The translations under genes were made by a program, and so were the position numbers. From Dipylidium caninum (lineage: Eukaryota > Platyhelminthes > Cestoda > Cyclophyllidea > Dipylidiidae), in contig QEYB01000448.1 in assembly GCA_017562135.1 (NCBI GenBank), forward strand, positions 930,001 to 994,000: a stretch of 64,000 bases of DNA. Reading direction: 5' to 3'. Each line of letters opens with the position of its first letter. Positions within the stretch are counted from its first letter, which is position 1. The notes under the pieces are model-generated. The model had not been told where the DNA came from, did no database searches, and worked only from the letters and a program-made list of their open reading frames with translations. Of the stretch, positions 1-13,880 are shown one piece after another.

Positions 1-3000
1 CACACCAATCAGAGTTGTTTTGGCTGACGAAAATAATTCATCCCCCTTCCAAGGTCTGATCCCTCGGAGTGGAGAGGCAAAGTTTTACTACGTGCTGCCT
101 CGGAGAAGTGGGGCAGAAGGAGCAAGAACGCAAGTTCCCTGTTGTAATAGTTGACTTTCGTTGAAATTAATTTGGTAATGGCGAAGTGAAGTGATGGAAA
201 ACTAAACTGTTGTAGGTACAGATTTAGGTGAGCATACGAATCTCTCCCGCTACCTTAGTCAAATGGCAGTGTGAATGAAAGTGGCCATGCCGCGGATATG
301 CCTACTCTCTGACGTGTTCTCCGATTCGCCAAAATGGCCAAGGAATCACGGGGCGGTAAAATGAAGGTGGACACCATGGGCATTTTGGAGGAGGAGAAGT
401 GCAAGTGTGGGCGGAGAGCACTTTTATCCTTGGGCAGTAAGATCGTAAGTCGGATTAGCACATACAACTTTGGCAACTGAAATATCGAGGAGTTTAAAGT
501 GTATTTGGTGTTGAAGACTTTTAGGGCGTTGCCACCACCGTCTGCCAGCCAATGGACGAACACGTCCTTTGCTCCACGCACATACAATCCCCGCCTTATT
601 TTGCGTCTCCACCACGCCACCTCCCGGGCGGCCAGGGTCTGCATGACGCTGTAAGGTTGTCTCTCTAATGGTCTGATGGGAGATGGAGGCCTGCCCTTTT
701 AGATGGGAAACAATGCAGGCAAACAGCAACATTTTCCTCTTGCAAAACGCCTCTCCTCTCCACAATTATCAATTGGGACATATGCCCGATTGGGAAAAGT
801 GAGCTGTGACAGACACACAGGCAGCTAATTTACAAACTTTTTTTAGTTGCCTTTGCACGGAGAAAGGAAAAGCGTAGACAGAGGGTCCAACAGTATGCAT
901 GTTAGCCCTTCCTTATTTCCCTGCGTTCACAGTCCCAATTAGTGATAGGGGGGAAGGCATTTGACCTCCTTTGACCATCACCTCTTGTTTATGTCCCATC
1001 CTTCAAGGAAAGCCTACCTTTCTCCCTACATCACAATCCCACTTAATTTCAACTCTCTGAAGAAGTTAATTTGCGTACAAACGTTTCCACGCTGCTAATG
1101 GTACAACTTTGTCTTCAAAACCTCACGGAAGTTACAAATTCATAATTTAAAGTGATGGAAAAAGATCACTTAGCATGGATGGGGCGCCACTTCAACCTCT
1201 TTCCATATTCTGAGCCCACCACGCTCAACTCCATCAATGCGACTAGTTTGGAGGTGAAGTTTAGGGGGAGTGGAATTGCCACAGCCGGAATCTTATGGCT
1301 GGACTTGCCCCAGTACTCCTGCTACGGTTCTTTTCACCTTAAATTCTCAACATGACGCAGTTATGTGGTCAAATTTACAAAAATTCTTCAGTGTCCGCTA
1401 GTAAATAAAATATCTTCTTTTATAGCGGGATAATTTTACGACTTGGGGTGGAAAAATTCGGTCACAGTGAGGTCATGTGGAGAAAAGTAGGCCTATACCG
1501 TTGGTAAATCGGAAAATTTCCCAGCTTTAGCAGTAGCCCCTTCATCAAACCTCTCAGTTAATGGGCAGTATTTGTTTGCCTCTGAAATTTTATCTTACCT
1601 GCTTCCTCCACTATCTCCGCTGTGGCGGTTTCATGTCGTGTGGTCTCCCTCCTCCTCGACCGGGGATGCGTAGGTTGAGGGGAATCTCAACAATCCTCTG
1701 ATGAGAATGGCGGTATGAGAAAGGATTCTGGCATTCCTGACCCACGTCGTTCTGCCTCGGGGATCTAAGCTTTTGGGGTCTTTTGGAGAAGGTGCGCAAA
1801 GGAGCACCAAAAGCGCCTTTGTGTCTTATTTGTGATGAGGGCAATGTGAACGAATTCGAATGTAAACAGTTGATTTCGCAGAGCAAGTATTGCCTCGAGT
1901 TCGGTTATGTTGACGTACGCATGAACGGTTCTGTTTACAATTTTAGAATGAAGTGAAGTTTTAAGAAGAGAGAAAAAAACGAGTCTCTTAGCGGGCTGTT
2001 AAAATTCGATACACAGTGAAAATCCACTCTGCGGAGCATAGTTTGTGTTTACCTCAAGCACGACGCCTGTTGAAACCAGCCCAACGTTTGGTGACGTAGT
2101 TTGTGGCCCTGGTAAATTTCACGGACCGGCTAACAACGCCTCGTGCAGATAGAAGTTTCTACTATCAAGTCAAATCAACTAATTGTAATTCCAAGCCATC
2201 TGTGGTTTCTTTTGGTGGGGTTTGCTGATCTCAGGCAATGTTAGTGGAAGTAAGCACGATTCCCGGCCGAGTCGCACCTCTCCCGTCCGACTCGTAGAGT
2301 CCTCCTCCTCGCCGCTTTTGTTACCTCTGCCTGCGCTGTTCTAAAATTCACTTCTTGTCCCTTGTCAAACGGCAATTTGGCAAGCCCAAATTCGCCGAAG
2401 CAGTCATAGCACTGTGACTGGGTGTTTTTTCCTCTTACTAACCACCGGCCGTTCAGTTCTTCATCTTTTTCCTGATTTTGCTGCCACTGACATCCATATT
2501 TCATGTGTATATTGCGATTCCTCTAAACTATGTCCATAACCTTTCATGCCAGAGAAATTTGTTTCGTGGTGCTCCCTTGGGAGAGCTGGCAACGAGCCCG
2601 AAGCATCCATGCCTCGCTGCATCCATAGCGTGAAGAAAAGTATCAAGTTATCGCCCGATTCCCTTATACTATTGCATCTTTCCATGGCATTTATGCGTCT
2701 TGTCCCACAAACCAACGCGAAAGTTAGCAAATATCACACTAATAGAAGTGATTGGCTTCCCCATTTATTTCCTGCCAAATGAAATCCCCGAAAACAGCCT
2801 ATTTTGACAGTGTTTTAGGATGGCCGGACCGCGTATTTACGGAAGTGTGACAATTGTTGTGTTGCCGCGCTAAACACGAATTGGATGATCGAGTGGTCGG
2901 TCGGTCGAGGGAGTCGGAGGAGGGGGAGGAGAAAAACACTTACCATATGCTATTTTTTTACGGCCGAGAGAAGTTCCCACGCATTTCGAGGCCTTGTTTA

Positions 3001-6000
3001 CTCCCATCATACCTTTTAGAGAGAGAGAAAGGGGGAGAGGATACTTACGCTGCTCTCATTTGAGGGGCCAAGAGAGCTTGGAAGTCGCTAGAATCAAAAC
3101 GCAAGGGGCAAAATAGGGTAATTTTAACAGGTAATCTCCAGCAGATTACATTTGCACACAACCTTGTCAGTGATATACGTGGAAATGAAGCAGTAGGAAG
3201 CTTTTACTACCGGAAGGAAGCTTCGGAGCCTCTCGCAAATATTGCCATGGAACTGCGCTATGATTAGCATTATTTCCCGAGATTTTGCCCTTCCAGCCGG
3301 GATGAACATCCTTCTCGTTAAATTCTCCATGGAGAGAGGGGAAAATTGAATGAAAACAAAGACCAGCCTAAAAATAACTTGTGGACTGTGGCGAGGAGAG
3401 AAATTTTTCGTGAATAGAGTCAGCTTTTCATGTGCATACATCACAGCGGGCGATTATTCCGTTTATCTCAAGGAAAAAAAACTCCTGTCCGCACAACATC
3501 CAACAAACTTCGTCTGAGGGGAAGTTGCTTGGGAAGAACAGAGATCATTTCATTAATCATCCACGACCGTGAAGGTGGTCACAGCAGTAATAGTTTCGCC
3601 ACTCGGTTACGAGAAACTTGTTTGAAGCAACTCAAAGTGTTTTGCCAATTGGTTTAATCCGTGATTTTGGGGCCAAGTTGCCCTTTGGCGCCCACAAGTG
3701 GATTCCACGTGTGATTACAAAAAGGCGCCTCCTCGAGATCATTGGAAAACACTCAAAAATGTTTATTTCCAAGCGGTGCAATCTCAACATCTTCATATAT
3801 GTGATCAGCCCTCTCGGGTCCATGAAAGTTGCTCGTTTATTTAACCACTTTGGACTTCCTGGACTTTGTGAAGCCACCGATTTAAGGCTTGTCAGCGTTC
3901 GCTTCTAAGCCTTAGTGAATTGACTAGCTAAAAAATGAGTTCGTGCTTTTGAATCCGCGGGTGGCCATTAAGACGACGTAAATGCTACCACAGGGGAGCG
4001 CAAAAGCCATATTTCGTGAGAAATGTATGGGATGCAACGCCAGACGATGTCACCCGAGCTCGTTGGAGGAATGGCGACAGCAGCAGCAGCAGCTTTTCCC
4101 GCCATCATCAGCCCCCCGCGGCTCGCCACATTCATTTCCTCGCCATAAATACCACGGCTTTAGTCGTGTGAATTATTTATTGTGGTCGCTGGCGCAGCCG
4201 AGCTGGTAGCACGTGGCGAAGGACGACCAACTCCCACCTCTTTGCCCTCCTCCTTACTCGAAACTCGTTAAATATGACCTACTTGAGAATTCTACCCCAC
4301 AATAAGTAGTCTGGTTCTTTAATATTTACCCTAAAAATTTCATGGTAACGGTGTGTAGTCTTTGTGCCCTCTTAATGGATGTTTACACTCTTTGTGTACA
4401 TCCCACTTTTTTAGCCTACAAATGTTTGGCTCTCATCTGTCAAGCAGAACTTTTCGGTGAAAAAATGTTTAACTGTCTTGCTCACTCTTGGTCAAGATTA
4501 TGCGTATTTACTAGAAGAAATTGTCATCTTGAAAGCAATTCGAATAGCTAACACACATCTGTTAGAAATGGTATAACTATTCAAGAGTGGCCGGCTGAGA
4601 GCTTGGTCATTTATGGAGGGTCGACGATCTCCTCCCGCCCCCCCCCCTCCGCCTCATTATGATCCGCATTGGCAGAAGACGGGAGATTGTAACAGTTTAA
4701 TGTACATGGGGCGCCTCGAAAAAGCCTAAAGCCCTCTAAATGGAAAAATAGCTCTGGCAAATCGCTTGCACTTTCGGAGAACTTTGATGTTGAAAAAACT
4801 TCCGCTTCCTTGAGATAAAATATTGACAGCTCTGTCCTAAGTTGCCCCGAAAGTAGGGGGTTTTCCTCCTTTGCACATTACCAACTTCCAAAACTTGCAC
4901 TTATTTTCCGAAAAATTTGTAAAATGATGAGGATGATGATGGGTTAAAGTGCAAATTAGTGAGTGCGAAATTCGATGTCCCAACTTGATCCAACTAAAAG
5001 GCGCAATCATCAGTCAGTCAGTGGAAATACGTGGTTTAAGAATAAATTAGAAGCCACATTCACTCGGTGTCCGCGGCTGCCTCCCATTCGTCTTCTCACT
5101 GTCAAGCCATCGTTAGGCCAGCTGGTTTGCTGGTGTCGGGGGGATCTAAGTGGGCGTGCGGCATCGTCCAGCCGCCGGTGGCACTGACTCCCGGGAGTCA
5201 CAGGTAGAAGCGGTCCTTTAAGCCCCCTCAGTAGGCTCCTCTGTCCCAGTATTCTTTGCCCTTGCTCTTCCATTCTCTAGCGGTTCAACCGCTAGGAAGC
5301 ATGAGTGCCGCATAATTGGGAGAGCTGCTCTGAATAAAACAAGAGGGTTTTCGAGACTCCTCCCCATTAGCCACAGAATTTGGCCATAACCCTAGGGTCA
5401 TTTTGCGTTCAGCTAGGAAGTCTACGGCAGGCATTTGCCTCCACAACGACCTGCAGGCAGCTGCCAATACACTGGCACGTCAGTAGCACTTGACAGAGGG
5501 CCTCGTCTCTTCTTCTCCAATCATTCGTGTTTAGTTTTGCTAAACACACCATTCGAAATGTTGCCTCCTCCTCCTCCTCCTCACATCCGCCTCCCCTCAC
5601 GCCTCCCAGCGGGCATAAAACATGCTAAACATCTGCATGATTTTATTCCTCGGCACCAACTCGAAAGTTTGCTTTATCGACATTCAAGCCACTCAGCTAC
5701 TTCGCATGGAAGCCAATTAAATTTATGACCCGAAAAACTTTTTGAGCGTAAAATTTGATGACATGTTTAAATGGCTTTTTGACCTACAGAGAGTGGGACA
5801 GACAGTTTTGGGGGGAGCAGGGAATCTGTAGCCTACCTGCTTGATTTTAAGGACGTAATTACCCAAAATTACTCTCACTATCGAAGGCCCGAACCTATGG
5901 GACACAAATTTGGGTGGAAAAAAGATTAATTTGACTTCCGTTGTTGCGTCTGCACGACTTTTCCGGTTAAAGTGCACCTTCTTCGGTTTTTTTACTATTT

Positions 6001-9000
6001 CTGCGGTTATGGCCACTGATGCACAAAGCATACACTCTCAGGTAAGAGAAGTTTATGCATTGTACTTTAACCTAAAAGGACATCACAATGCGTCATTGTT
6101 GCCATTTAATGCGTGCTTTTCGTGAAAGTGGAATGAAGGCGAAGGGGACACATTTGTAGCTCAACACTCCTTTTCCCCCTTTCAGTGATCTCGTGAACTT
6201 GCCTATGTTACAACTTGTACCTGGAAGGCAATCGCAAGTGACAAACAATGGGGAAAGTAGTGTCAATCAGACTAGTGTACATTTGCCAGCGTTAAAGCAG
6301 AGCAGACGCCGATTATTATCACTGGAATAAAGAGCGGACTCTCGCCTCCCCCCGGTGTCCAGTTCCTCGTAGTGAATTCGGAGGGGAAAGCCGAGTTGAC
6401 TCCATTTTTGCGTCTCTTTACCCTTCACTGTACATTTGACATGCGGCAAAAGCGTAGTTGCCGCCTCCGTCGATCAGGCTTATCACCCGTGGTTGTTGAA
6501 TATGTGGGGCAACACAAACATCGAAGCCTCGCTTTTGACCTTTGCAACATGGGAGACACGTTAAACGATTTCGTGTCCTCGTAAATTAGGCGATAGAACA
6601 ATCTCAATTAGAGGTTGGGCGGAACGAAAGCCCAACCCGAGGTGTTGTAGGCCTTTTAATCTCCCTCAGTAGAGTTTTACTTCCCGCAAACGCATGTCCC
6701 GTTCCCCCTTCAGAGCGAGAGGCCATTTATCTCCCTGATATCAGTTTTCCTGTGGCAAACCACCTCATGAATATAGTCGCCTGCCTTATTCATTTTGACT
6801 TCCTTTACTTCAACTTCTGCTTCTGGCGGGGTTAACACTCCAACTAGGGCGAGTGAAGTAGCACTTTTGTCCAAAGTATCACTGGGTCTGTCACAAACTC
6901 TCTCTCCCCCAGACTTTTACCGTGATTAATGACTTACTGGAGGAAAACGGTTGACGTAAACATTGTTTAAAACGAGACACTAACTGGAGGAAAGTTTTCC
7001 TACCCTCCAGAGACCACTTCGTGCATCCAGGAGTAATTCCGACTTGCCGAAGCAGTTTCTCAGTGGTGCGTTAAGGGATGGACACACAAGCCAATGACAT
7101 GTAAAAATAACCTTTTGTTCACCTTTATTTACAATATTTCAAAAATCCGAATCCTAGAGATTGTTCCAAACTTCAGCAAGTTATAAATCACCTTAATTCA
7201 CTTCACTCCAAGCCTGAAAGACTTTGCATAGCACAGAATTTGCATAAGTGTGTGTGATTTACCTACAAATAGAAATCCGAAATCCGAGAATCCTCTTCCA
7301 CTGGTGTGCCTCGCTTGGCCGTACTGCTGGACAGGTTTCAGCGACCCATTCCCAGGCATGCACCGCACAGACAGCGGAATCTCCCCGTCGTGAGGATTTA
7401 CCCCATTTAATCTCACTACCATAACAATTCTTTATATTATTTCCCAAAGGTCACGCTGGAAAGGAAATGAAAGTCCAAAATGAATGGACTTTCTGGTGAA
7501 TTCTACTTTTTTGGCCTGTTGGTAACAGTGGGGAGATGAAGGAGGACAGGAAAAGTCACTACATTTCCAGGCAATTTATCTGAAACATTCGTCTATGCGC
7601 CAAGGAAATATTTTAACCCCTTCTTCGTGTTAGTTTTTAATCTTATGTGACAGTAACAAATTACTTTTTCGCCTCTTATAGATCATCTGCGCTAGGAGCC
7701 ACACCTAATTAATGAGGCTGTTTGAATTTCTTTACGATCTCGCCGAAGAGGAGTAACAGGGGTTATTTTACCTTTATAAATTTCCCACAGAAGGTAATGA
7801 ATGAGCGGAATTATGGAAATCATTTATTGTCACGTGATGATAGGTGAATACGAATGTTTCGGTGGGGAAGCCTATGGCCGTACATTGATGAGGGAAACAA
7901 GGGAGAGGCAGAGGACAATCGCAACTCGGAGAGGACACCTCCCACTCAATTGAAGTGGAAAGTGCCCCCGGAAGGCGTGGGAAGTGGGATGGTTTGAAGC
8001 GTTTCAGCACCCACGATCCGGTAAAGTTCGGAATCAAGGATTTCCTTCGCCCCACTGGAACCAGGTCTACCATATCCACTGTGGGCAAATTTTGGAAGAA
8101 CAACTACTGCAACATTCGCAAACTGCCTTTCCAACTTTGACGCTTCGTGGTATTGCAATTGTTACGTCAATCGTCTAGTAACCTCCACTTCGCTTATTTC
8201 TACTTTACGGTATTAGGGAACACTCAAGAAGTGCCTTTTCCTGTTGAAAAATGAGCTTTTTGTCAGTTATTCTTCTCCTTAACGTTAAGAGTTAACGCCA
8301 ATTCAACCAGTAAGTACAATAAAGGTTGGCTTTTCTTCCCTCCTGGAAGTGAGGCAAATGCCATTTCTTCATCGAGAAGCGTCCTTTTGGCCTGCGTGTG
8401 CGACACTAGAATATGGAATAACAAGGGAATGCACTCCCCAGAGGAGTATGGTTTTTGCGCCAAACACGGTCTGGAGGGAGACAGAGAGTGCTAATACATT
8501 TATTTTGAATGGTAAACATTCGCGGCGAGCTGTGCGCCCTGCTACTCTATGCCAGTTTGTGTCCGCACCCGGGGATTGAAGGGAGTCACGTGCAGTTAGG
8601 TCTCCACGCCTCTCCTCCAACGCCAGTCACAAGACTAGAAAATGGTTGGGTTTTTGTGTGGAGTGGGCTAATCGCCTCCGGACGTCACACAAACGCGTAA
8701 CGTGACTCACTGGAGGAGGGGAAGGAGGAGGGCGCGGAGGCTGAGGTGGAGAATGGGGATGGTGGGGGGGAAAGGAGGACTGGCGGGTGGGCGAGTGGAG
8801 GTGAGGATGGAGTGGTCATATCTGTTGGAATGCACTCCACCTGCCACCAATTAGGAGCTTTGTCTGTTTGCCTGCGTGCTTGCGTGTCTACCCTCAACTC
8901 CCCTTCCCTTCCTTTCCCTTCTCATCCGCCCTGGTTGTCAATTTGGATTAACTGCGCGGACGGAAGCATTGGGCAAAGAGCGCGAGGTATGGGCGAAGGA

Positions 9001-10708
9001 CGAGTGAAGGTGGTGGTTAATGCCTAGCCCACAATGACGGTCATTTTACTGACTTTTCCACTTATCCAACGCAGATTTTGGCATCATTTGACTTCGAAAA
9101 CGAGAACTCGGTAAAACTGAGGTACTTAGGCAACTTTACTGTGGAATTCAAATTTGTTGATGGGGAAATGGACGAAAATCAAAAACCTTCCAATCCGCTA
9201 AACAAGTGTAACGCGGAAATTCATATTGAGGAAAGCATTTAGGCTTTAAATCGCCACTCGGCAGTGGAATTGTGAGCTTCAACCCACAATGCCCTTTAGG
9301 AAATAGTAGTTCTGAAGCCGATTTCCTCTTGCCTCGGCTACTTCTGACTTCCTGTCCACTTCCTCCTCGGCAGACAAAGTGGTGGATTCCCACTTCCGTC
9401 GAGTGGAAGCGCTAAGTAAGCATAGAGCGCGCAGTTTCCATTTTGATAGAATATCTCCTCTCGCCGCTGACCGGTAAAGTACATTTTAACTTCTTGTCAT
9501 GTGCATTCTTTAATGGCGCCCCCAGCGGATTATTCGACCAACTGTCCGCCTACATGATGTTGTAACTCCACGACCTACCGTCCACTCGAAACGACTTGAA
9601 ACAGATTTACTAATGGCACCGACCAGACACTTAATTCTCCAATTTGCCTACTAGCAATTTAATCACTTTATGTGGAACCAAAAGTGTCTGGTAAATTTGG
9701 AGAATGTGGCATCTTCTATGATATCTAGACCGTCAAAAGTATGGAGAGGAGAAAGGCTTTTAATCAGAATTTACATAACAACTTTATGACTTAGTCAGGA
9801 TTTAAGACATTTGTACAAAATGGAAACGTGTTTTGGTCCCCGTGTGTGGCAATTATGCGCTCTGACCTGGCCACTGATCCAGAAAGACGTAATAAAATTT
9901 GATATTTGGGAAGGATAAGGGGATTTCCCTTCCCTCCAAGTCCGGCCAATTTTTTCCCTTCACTTGCCCTTGACAACTTCTCTGTGATGTCGAGAAGAGG
10001 TACATTTTTCAATTATATGGCAACGGTCGCACTAGAAGAGGCATTTTTCACTCTAATTACAAAGTTAGTTTCGGGTGATTTTGGAGAACTCGAGGTTGGA
10101 TTTTCACTTTTCCCGGGAAGAAGAAGGAAAAGTGTGTGTGTGTGTGGAAAGGAGTTCAAGAACTCTTCTGAGTCAACCTATTTTCCTCGCCATGCACTTT
10201 AACTCCGTTTGTAGGTGTATTTTTCGACCAAAGAAGGCGATCTCGTACCAGAATATTCATTTTTTTCACACCCCAATAGAGGAAAAACGGCGCTCATTTG
10301 GTCACAGTCACCCAACCAGACGACCTAGCGAGGTTTACACGACCAGCCCATTACAATTTCCGCTTTCACAAGTATTTGTCTGCAGGTGTAACCATGTGAT
10401 TTGCCAAAAACTTTCGTGTGAAATTTTTTGTTCAGTTATTAAACACCAGTGGCCCATTCAATTGGTCCCCTAGCCACGCCATGCTGCCTCTTAAACTATT
10501 CACACCGGCCGAAGTTGACCAATCTTAGCTTATTTTGCCCGGCAGGAGTTGTGTCATTTTGGTACGAGGGGACACGATTTTGTGTAAAAATTGGCGGAAA
10601 ACAGACTCAACTAAAGTGCAAGTCCATAAAGGCAAATATTTTGAAATGGGAAAGTGATAGGTGCAATGTAGACTGCAGTACCGAGGTGTAGCGTTGTATA
10701 CTCCGCTC
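1..10708. other. Intergenic DNA without recognisable gene
   Basis: No open frame here resembles a known protein, and none shows the exon-like pattern seen in the real genes of this window (conserved motif, phase-matched GT-AG flanks). Frames are short and overlap on both strands, as expected by chance. The sequence is of mixed composition with short purine and pyrimidine runs, for example C-runs near 4,640 and G-rich stretches near 8,750. I see no tRNA, rRNA, transposon termini or transposase motifs. Divergent noncoding RNAs or regulatory elements could be present unseen. Confidence 0.6.
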
Positions 10709-10746
10709 CCACACCCACACACACACACAAACACATGCACACACAA
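10709..10746. repeat. CA-rich microsatellite
   Basis: Imperfect (CA)n tract interrupted by CCC and ATG units. A second CA-rich cluster lies at about 10,863-10,900. It lies in intergenic DNA. Confidence 0.8.
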
Positions 10747-11072
10747 GTGAGTTGACTTTCCCCAACGGTGAAAGCGCGTTTGCACTTTTATCGGTTGTAC
10801 TACACGTGTACCCGTTTGTATGAAGTGTGCATTCCCCTCAGCGGCACATGGATATGTTTCGACACACAAACACACACACTCCCACACATACACACCCACG
10901 AAAACAGGGGTTTGACTAACCTTGCCGAATCACGGCTACACCGTGAAGCACTCAAGCATGGGTGTGTACGTGTTTGAATGGATGACCATATCAAAGGGTG
11001 CACTTTTAAACCGGTCACCACGACAAAAGGGTGCACAGGCATTCTTACCATCGAATTCTTGGCGGTGAATTG

Positions 11073-11100
11073 GAGAGAGAGAGAGAGAGAGAGAGAGAGA
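11073..11100. repeat. (GA)n microsatellite
   Basis: A perfect run of 14 GA dinucleotides in intergenic DNA, ending at a TAC. It generates meaningless SLSLSL or ERERER frames. Confidence 0.9.
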
Positions 11101-12880
11101 TACTTCTAAGATGAGAATTCTTTTCTCGCTCACACGACTCCACTCGGGTTGTAACAACTGCTTGCCATTCCAATCCCACTTTCACATGGAACCGCTTCTT
11201 TGGTGTTTTTTCTTCTAAACATCCATTCCACATCGCCGGTAACATTGGAAGTTGTGGTTATTGCAGCCAGTCTCTTTTTTTTTCTCCTTTCTCCCTCCGG
11301 TAACATGGGATGCCTCGCGAGCCTCTTGTTAAGTTGCCGTGTTGGCTGGATGGAAATTTGTTATTTTGACTGATCATTTTTCCCTTTATAAAGTACGACT
11401 GTCATTTGAACGGAAAATGTGAGTGTACTGTCGAGGTTAAAACTGGCATAAGGGGAAATTAGGCAGAGCGCAAACAATAGCCTGAACTCTCTACAATAGC
11501 TAAAGGATAAGCGTCGCTAAGCAACAGACAAATCTGTCTAAGCCTGGGCACAGACGCAACTCATAGGACTATTTGACTGGCAGCTTTGTGTTTGTGCACA
11601 AAACCAAGGAGAATTCCGCCTTGTTGCTACGAGGAAAGGCCAAATCGCCACTAGTGGGCAATTCACTTTAATTGTGCATTTAAAGAACAAAAGTGTATTG
11701 TATTCCTTTCACCACTTTTGTTAATCACTAGTGATGGGATGAGAAGGGACAGCTCTGCTCCCTCTGATCACGGTAATAATTTGAGAACTCCCACCTTCTC
11801 CCCATGTGGTCCACGACTGTTCGCAGCTCGTCGACGCAAATCCTTTCCCCGGGGTAACGGTGCTCACATCAGCCTCATCATCTCCTAAAACGTTGTCCAG
11901 GAAATATCTTACCTCAAATGGTTTCTCGTTTCCTTCAGAAAGTATCGTTGAGCGTTGCAGGAGCTTTCACGAGATCCTTGTTTGTTACCAGTTTCCATAA
12001 AGGACTAAATTACGTAAACTTGGGGAGGACCAAAGTCCATTGAATCCTCAGTAAACCCAAACTCCTGTGAATATATAAAGCAAACTCAGAATTGCCTCGA
12101 CTTGTGTTGAACTAAAATCCGAAAAGTGGGTTTCCATATATTAAAAGAAAGTAGTCCAACGGTTAAATGATAAATGGCCGTTTTCCATTCTCACTTATCC
12201 CCGTGCTGTCAGTTCACTTTTTCCGTAATCATCTCAAATAATCTAGCAAATTTTCGTCATTCTCGCCATCTCTGCTCTCATCTTGTGTGCAACTTTTCTT
12301 TTTAGAGTGAACCACATTTCTCGAGTCCGTTTTGTGAGAAGAGGAGATTTGGAATTGGCTCGATCGCACCACTAATGCCACTCCGTATTTTCCCGACGAT
12401 GTCACCTTGTTGGTAACACCAGTGTCATCGAATTCGGCACTTGAGAAATGTGCGGATTTGTGTGGTAACCTTTCAACGTGTGCTTTAACTTCTACTGTGT
12501 GCAGCAATCACATTAAGCCCCCAACTTTTTGGGTGAGAAGTCAGGCCGCAGGGGCATTGAGAGCAACACTCCCCTTCAAGGTAGCTCCAAACAATTGTAT
12601 TTCAGCGAGGCCACCAAGCAGCATGATCTTTTTCGCTCGCATCAAGGCGAGGCAGAGAGTTGAAGCTGTCAAACAAAGCGTTGCTATGTCCGCCGGTTAT
12701 ATCCTCTTACTGGACCATTTCTCAACCTGTATGTAGGAGAGAGGAAACAGACCAGCCTTGGGTGTCGACTCATCCGTGTTTATCAGTGAAGAAAGTCAGT
12801 CAAGTGATTTATCGTCCACACCATTTCCTCCAATCAACTTGAAGTGCCTCTCTCAGGTATTACGACGGCCACACAGTAAC

Positions 12881-12898
12881 TGTGTGTGTGTGTGTGTC
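12881..12898. repeat. (TG)n microsatellite
   Basis: Short TG run of about nine units in intergenic DNA. Confidence 0.75.
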
Positions 12899-13845
12899 CG
12901 GAATGGGGAAGACGCTGAAGTTGGAGAAATTGCGCACTAAGTGCGTCTAGGCGGAGGTTATTTTCGTTGAAATCTACTCCGTTTTTTCCTCCTCTTTTTC
13001 TACTGAATACAACTGACTCGGGTGGGATTTGTAACTCGACATGGCATCACGTGAGCAAAATGCGCTACATGCGCAATTCCACATGCTCCGCTTACTTTGG
13101 ATGGCAAGACGGGGAGAAGTAATTTTCCCGTGATGCCTAATGAAATAGTATGTGTTTATCTGTTCCACTCGGCGGCGATGAGCCATTATCTTAATCTCCC
13201 AGAGTGGTTAAATCGAGTCCTCATTAAGTAGGGCTTAAGGAGTGGAGACAATTTAATATACAAAAAAGTATAGGAGAGGAGGAAAGAGTGACAGAAAATC
13301 ACTCATGTGTATCTTGCCTTCAGCACTGGGATTCATCAGTGCACATCCTGTCTGTCTCCCTCCTGACAACAAGAACAGGAGTAGCATGGACGATGCCCCA
13401 TAAGGCTGCTTTTCAACCATGTGTGGCTGCAAGTGTTTTGGTAGATAGACGAGGCTGAGCCGGGTGTGACTAGTAAGTGGGGCAGGGCAACCATGCCTCC
13501 GGTAGTTTAATGGGCAAGGGGTGTGTCAGCCTGTGTGTGTTCTAAAATCATGTGTTGAGAAAATTCCGCTAGTATGCGTTCTAAGTGGGTAAGAGATTAG
13601 GATTACTCAGGAGGAGGAATATGATTGTTGCGAATTCGGAGTTATCTGTTCGCTAAACTCGCATTTCTTGTAAAAACTCTACGAGAAACTGTTGAATATA
13701 TCGTATTTAATCCTCGCGATTCTCCCTGACTAGTAGTTAACCAGAAACCACACCCATCGAGATCCATTTCTCACCTCCAGGAATGGATTGTCCTTCGCAA
13801 AAACTGTCTCACTTGAAACAATGTGGGCTTTTAACACCAATTTGG

Positions 13846-13880
<35 letters not shown>
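13846..13880. repeat. Compound (CT)n(CA)n microsatellite
   Basis: A CT run of about ten units passes directly into a CA run of about seven units. This is a compound dinucleotide repeat in intergenic DNA. Confidence 0.9.
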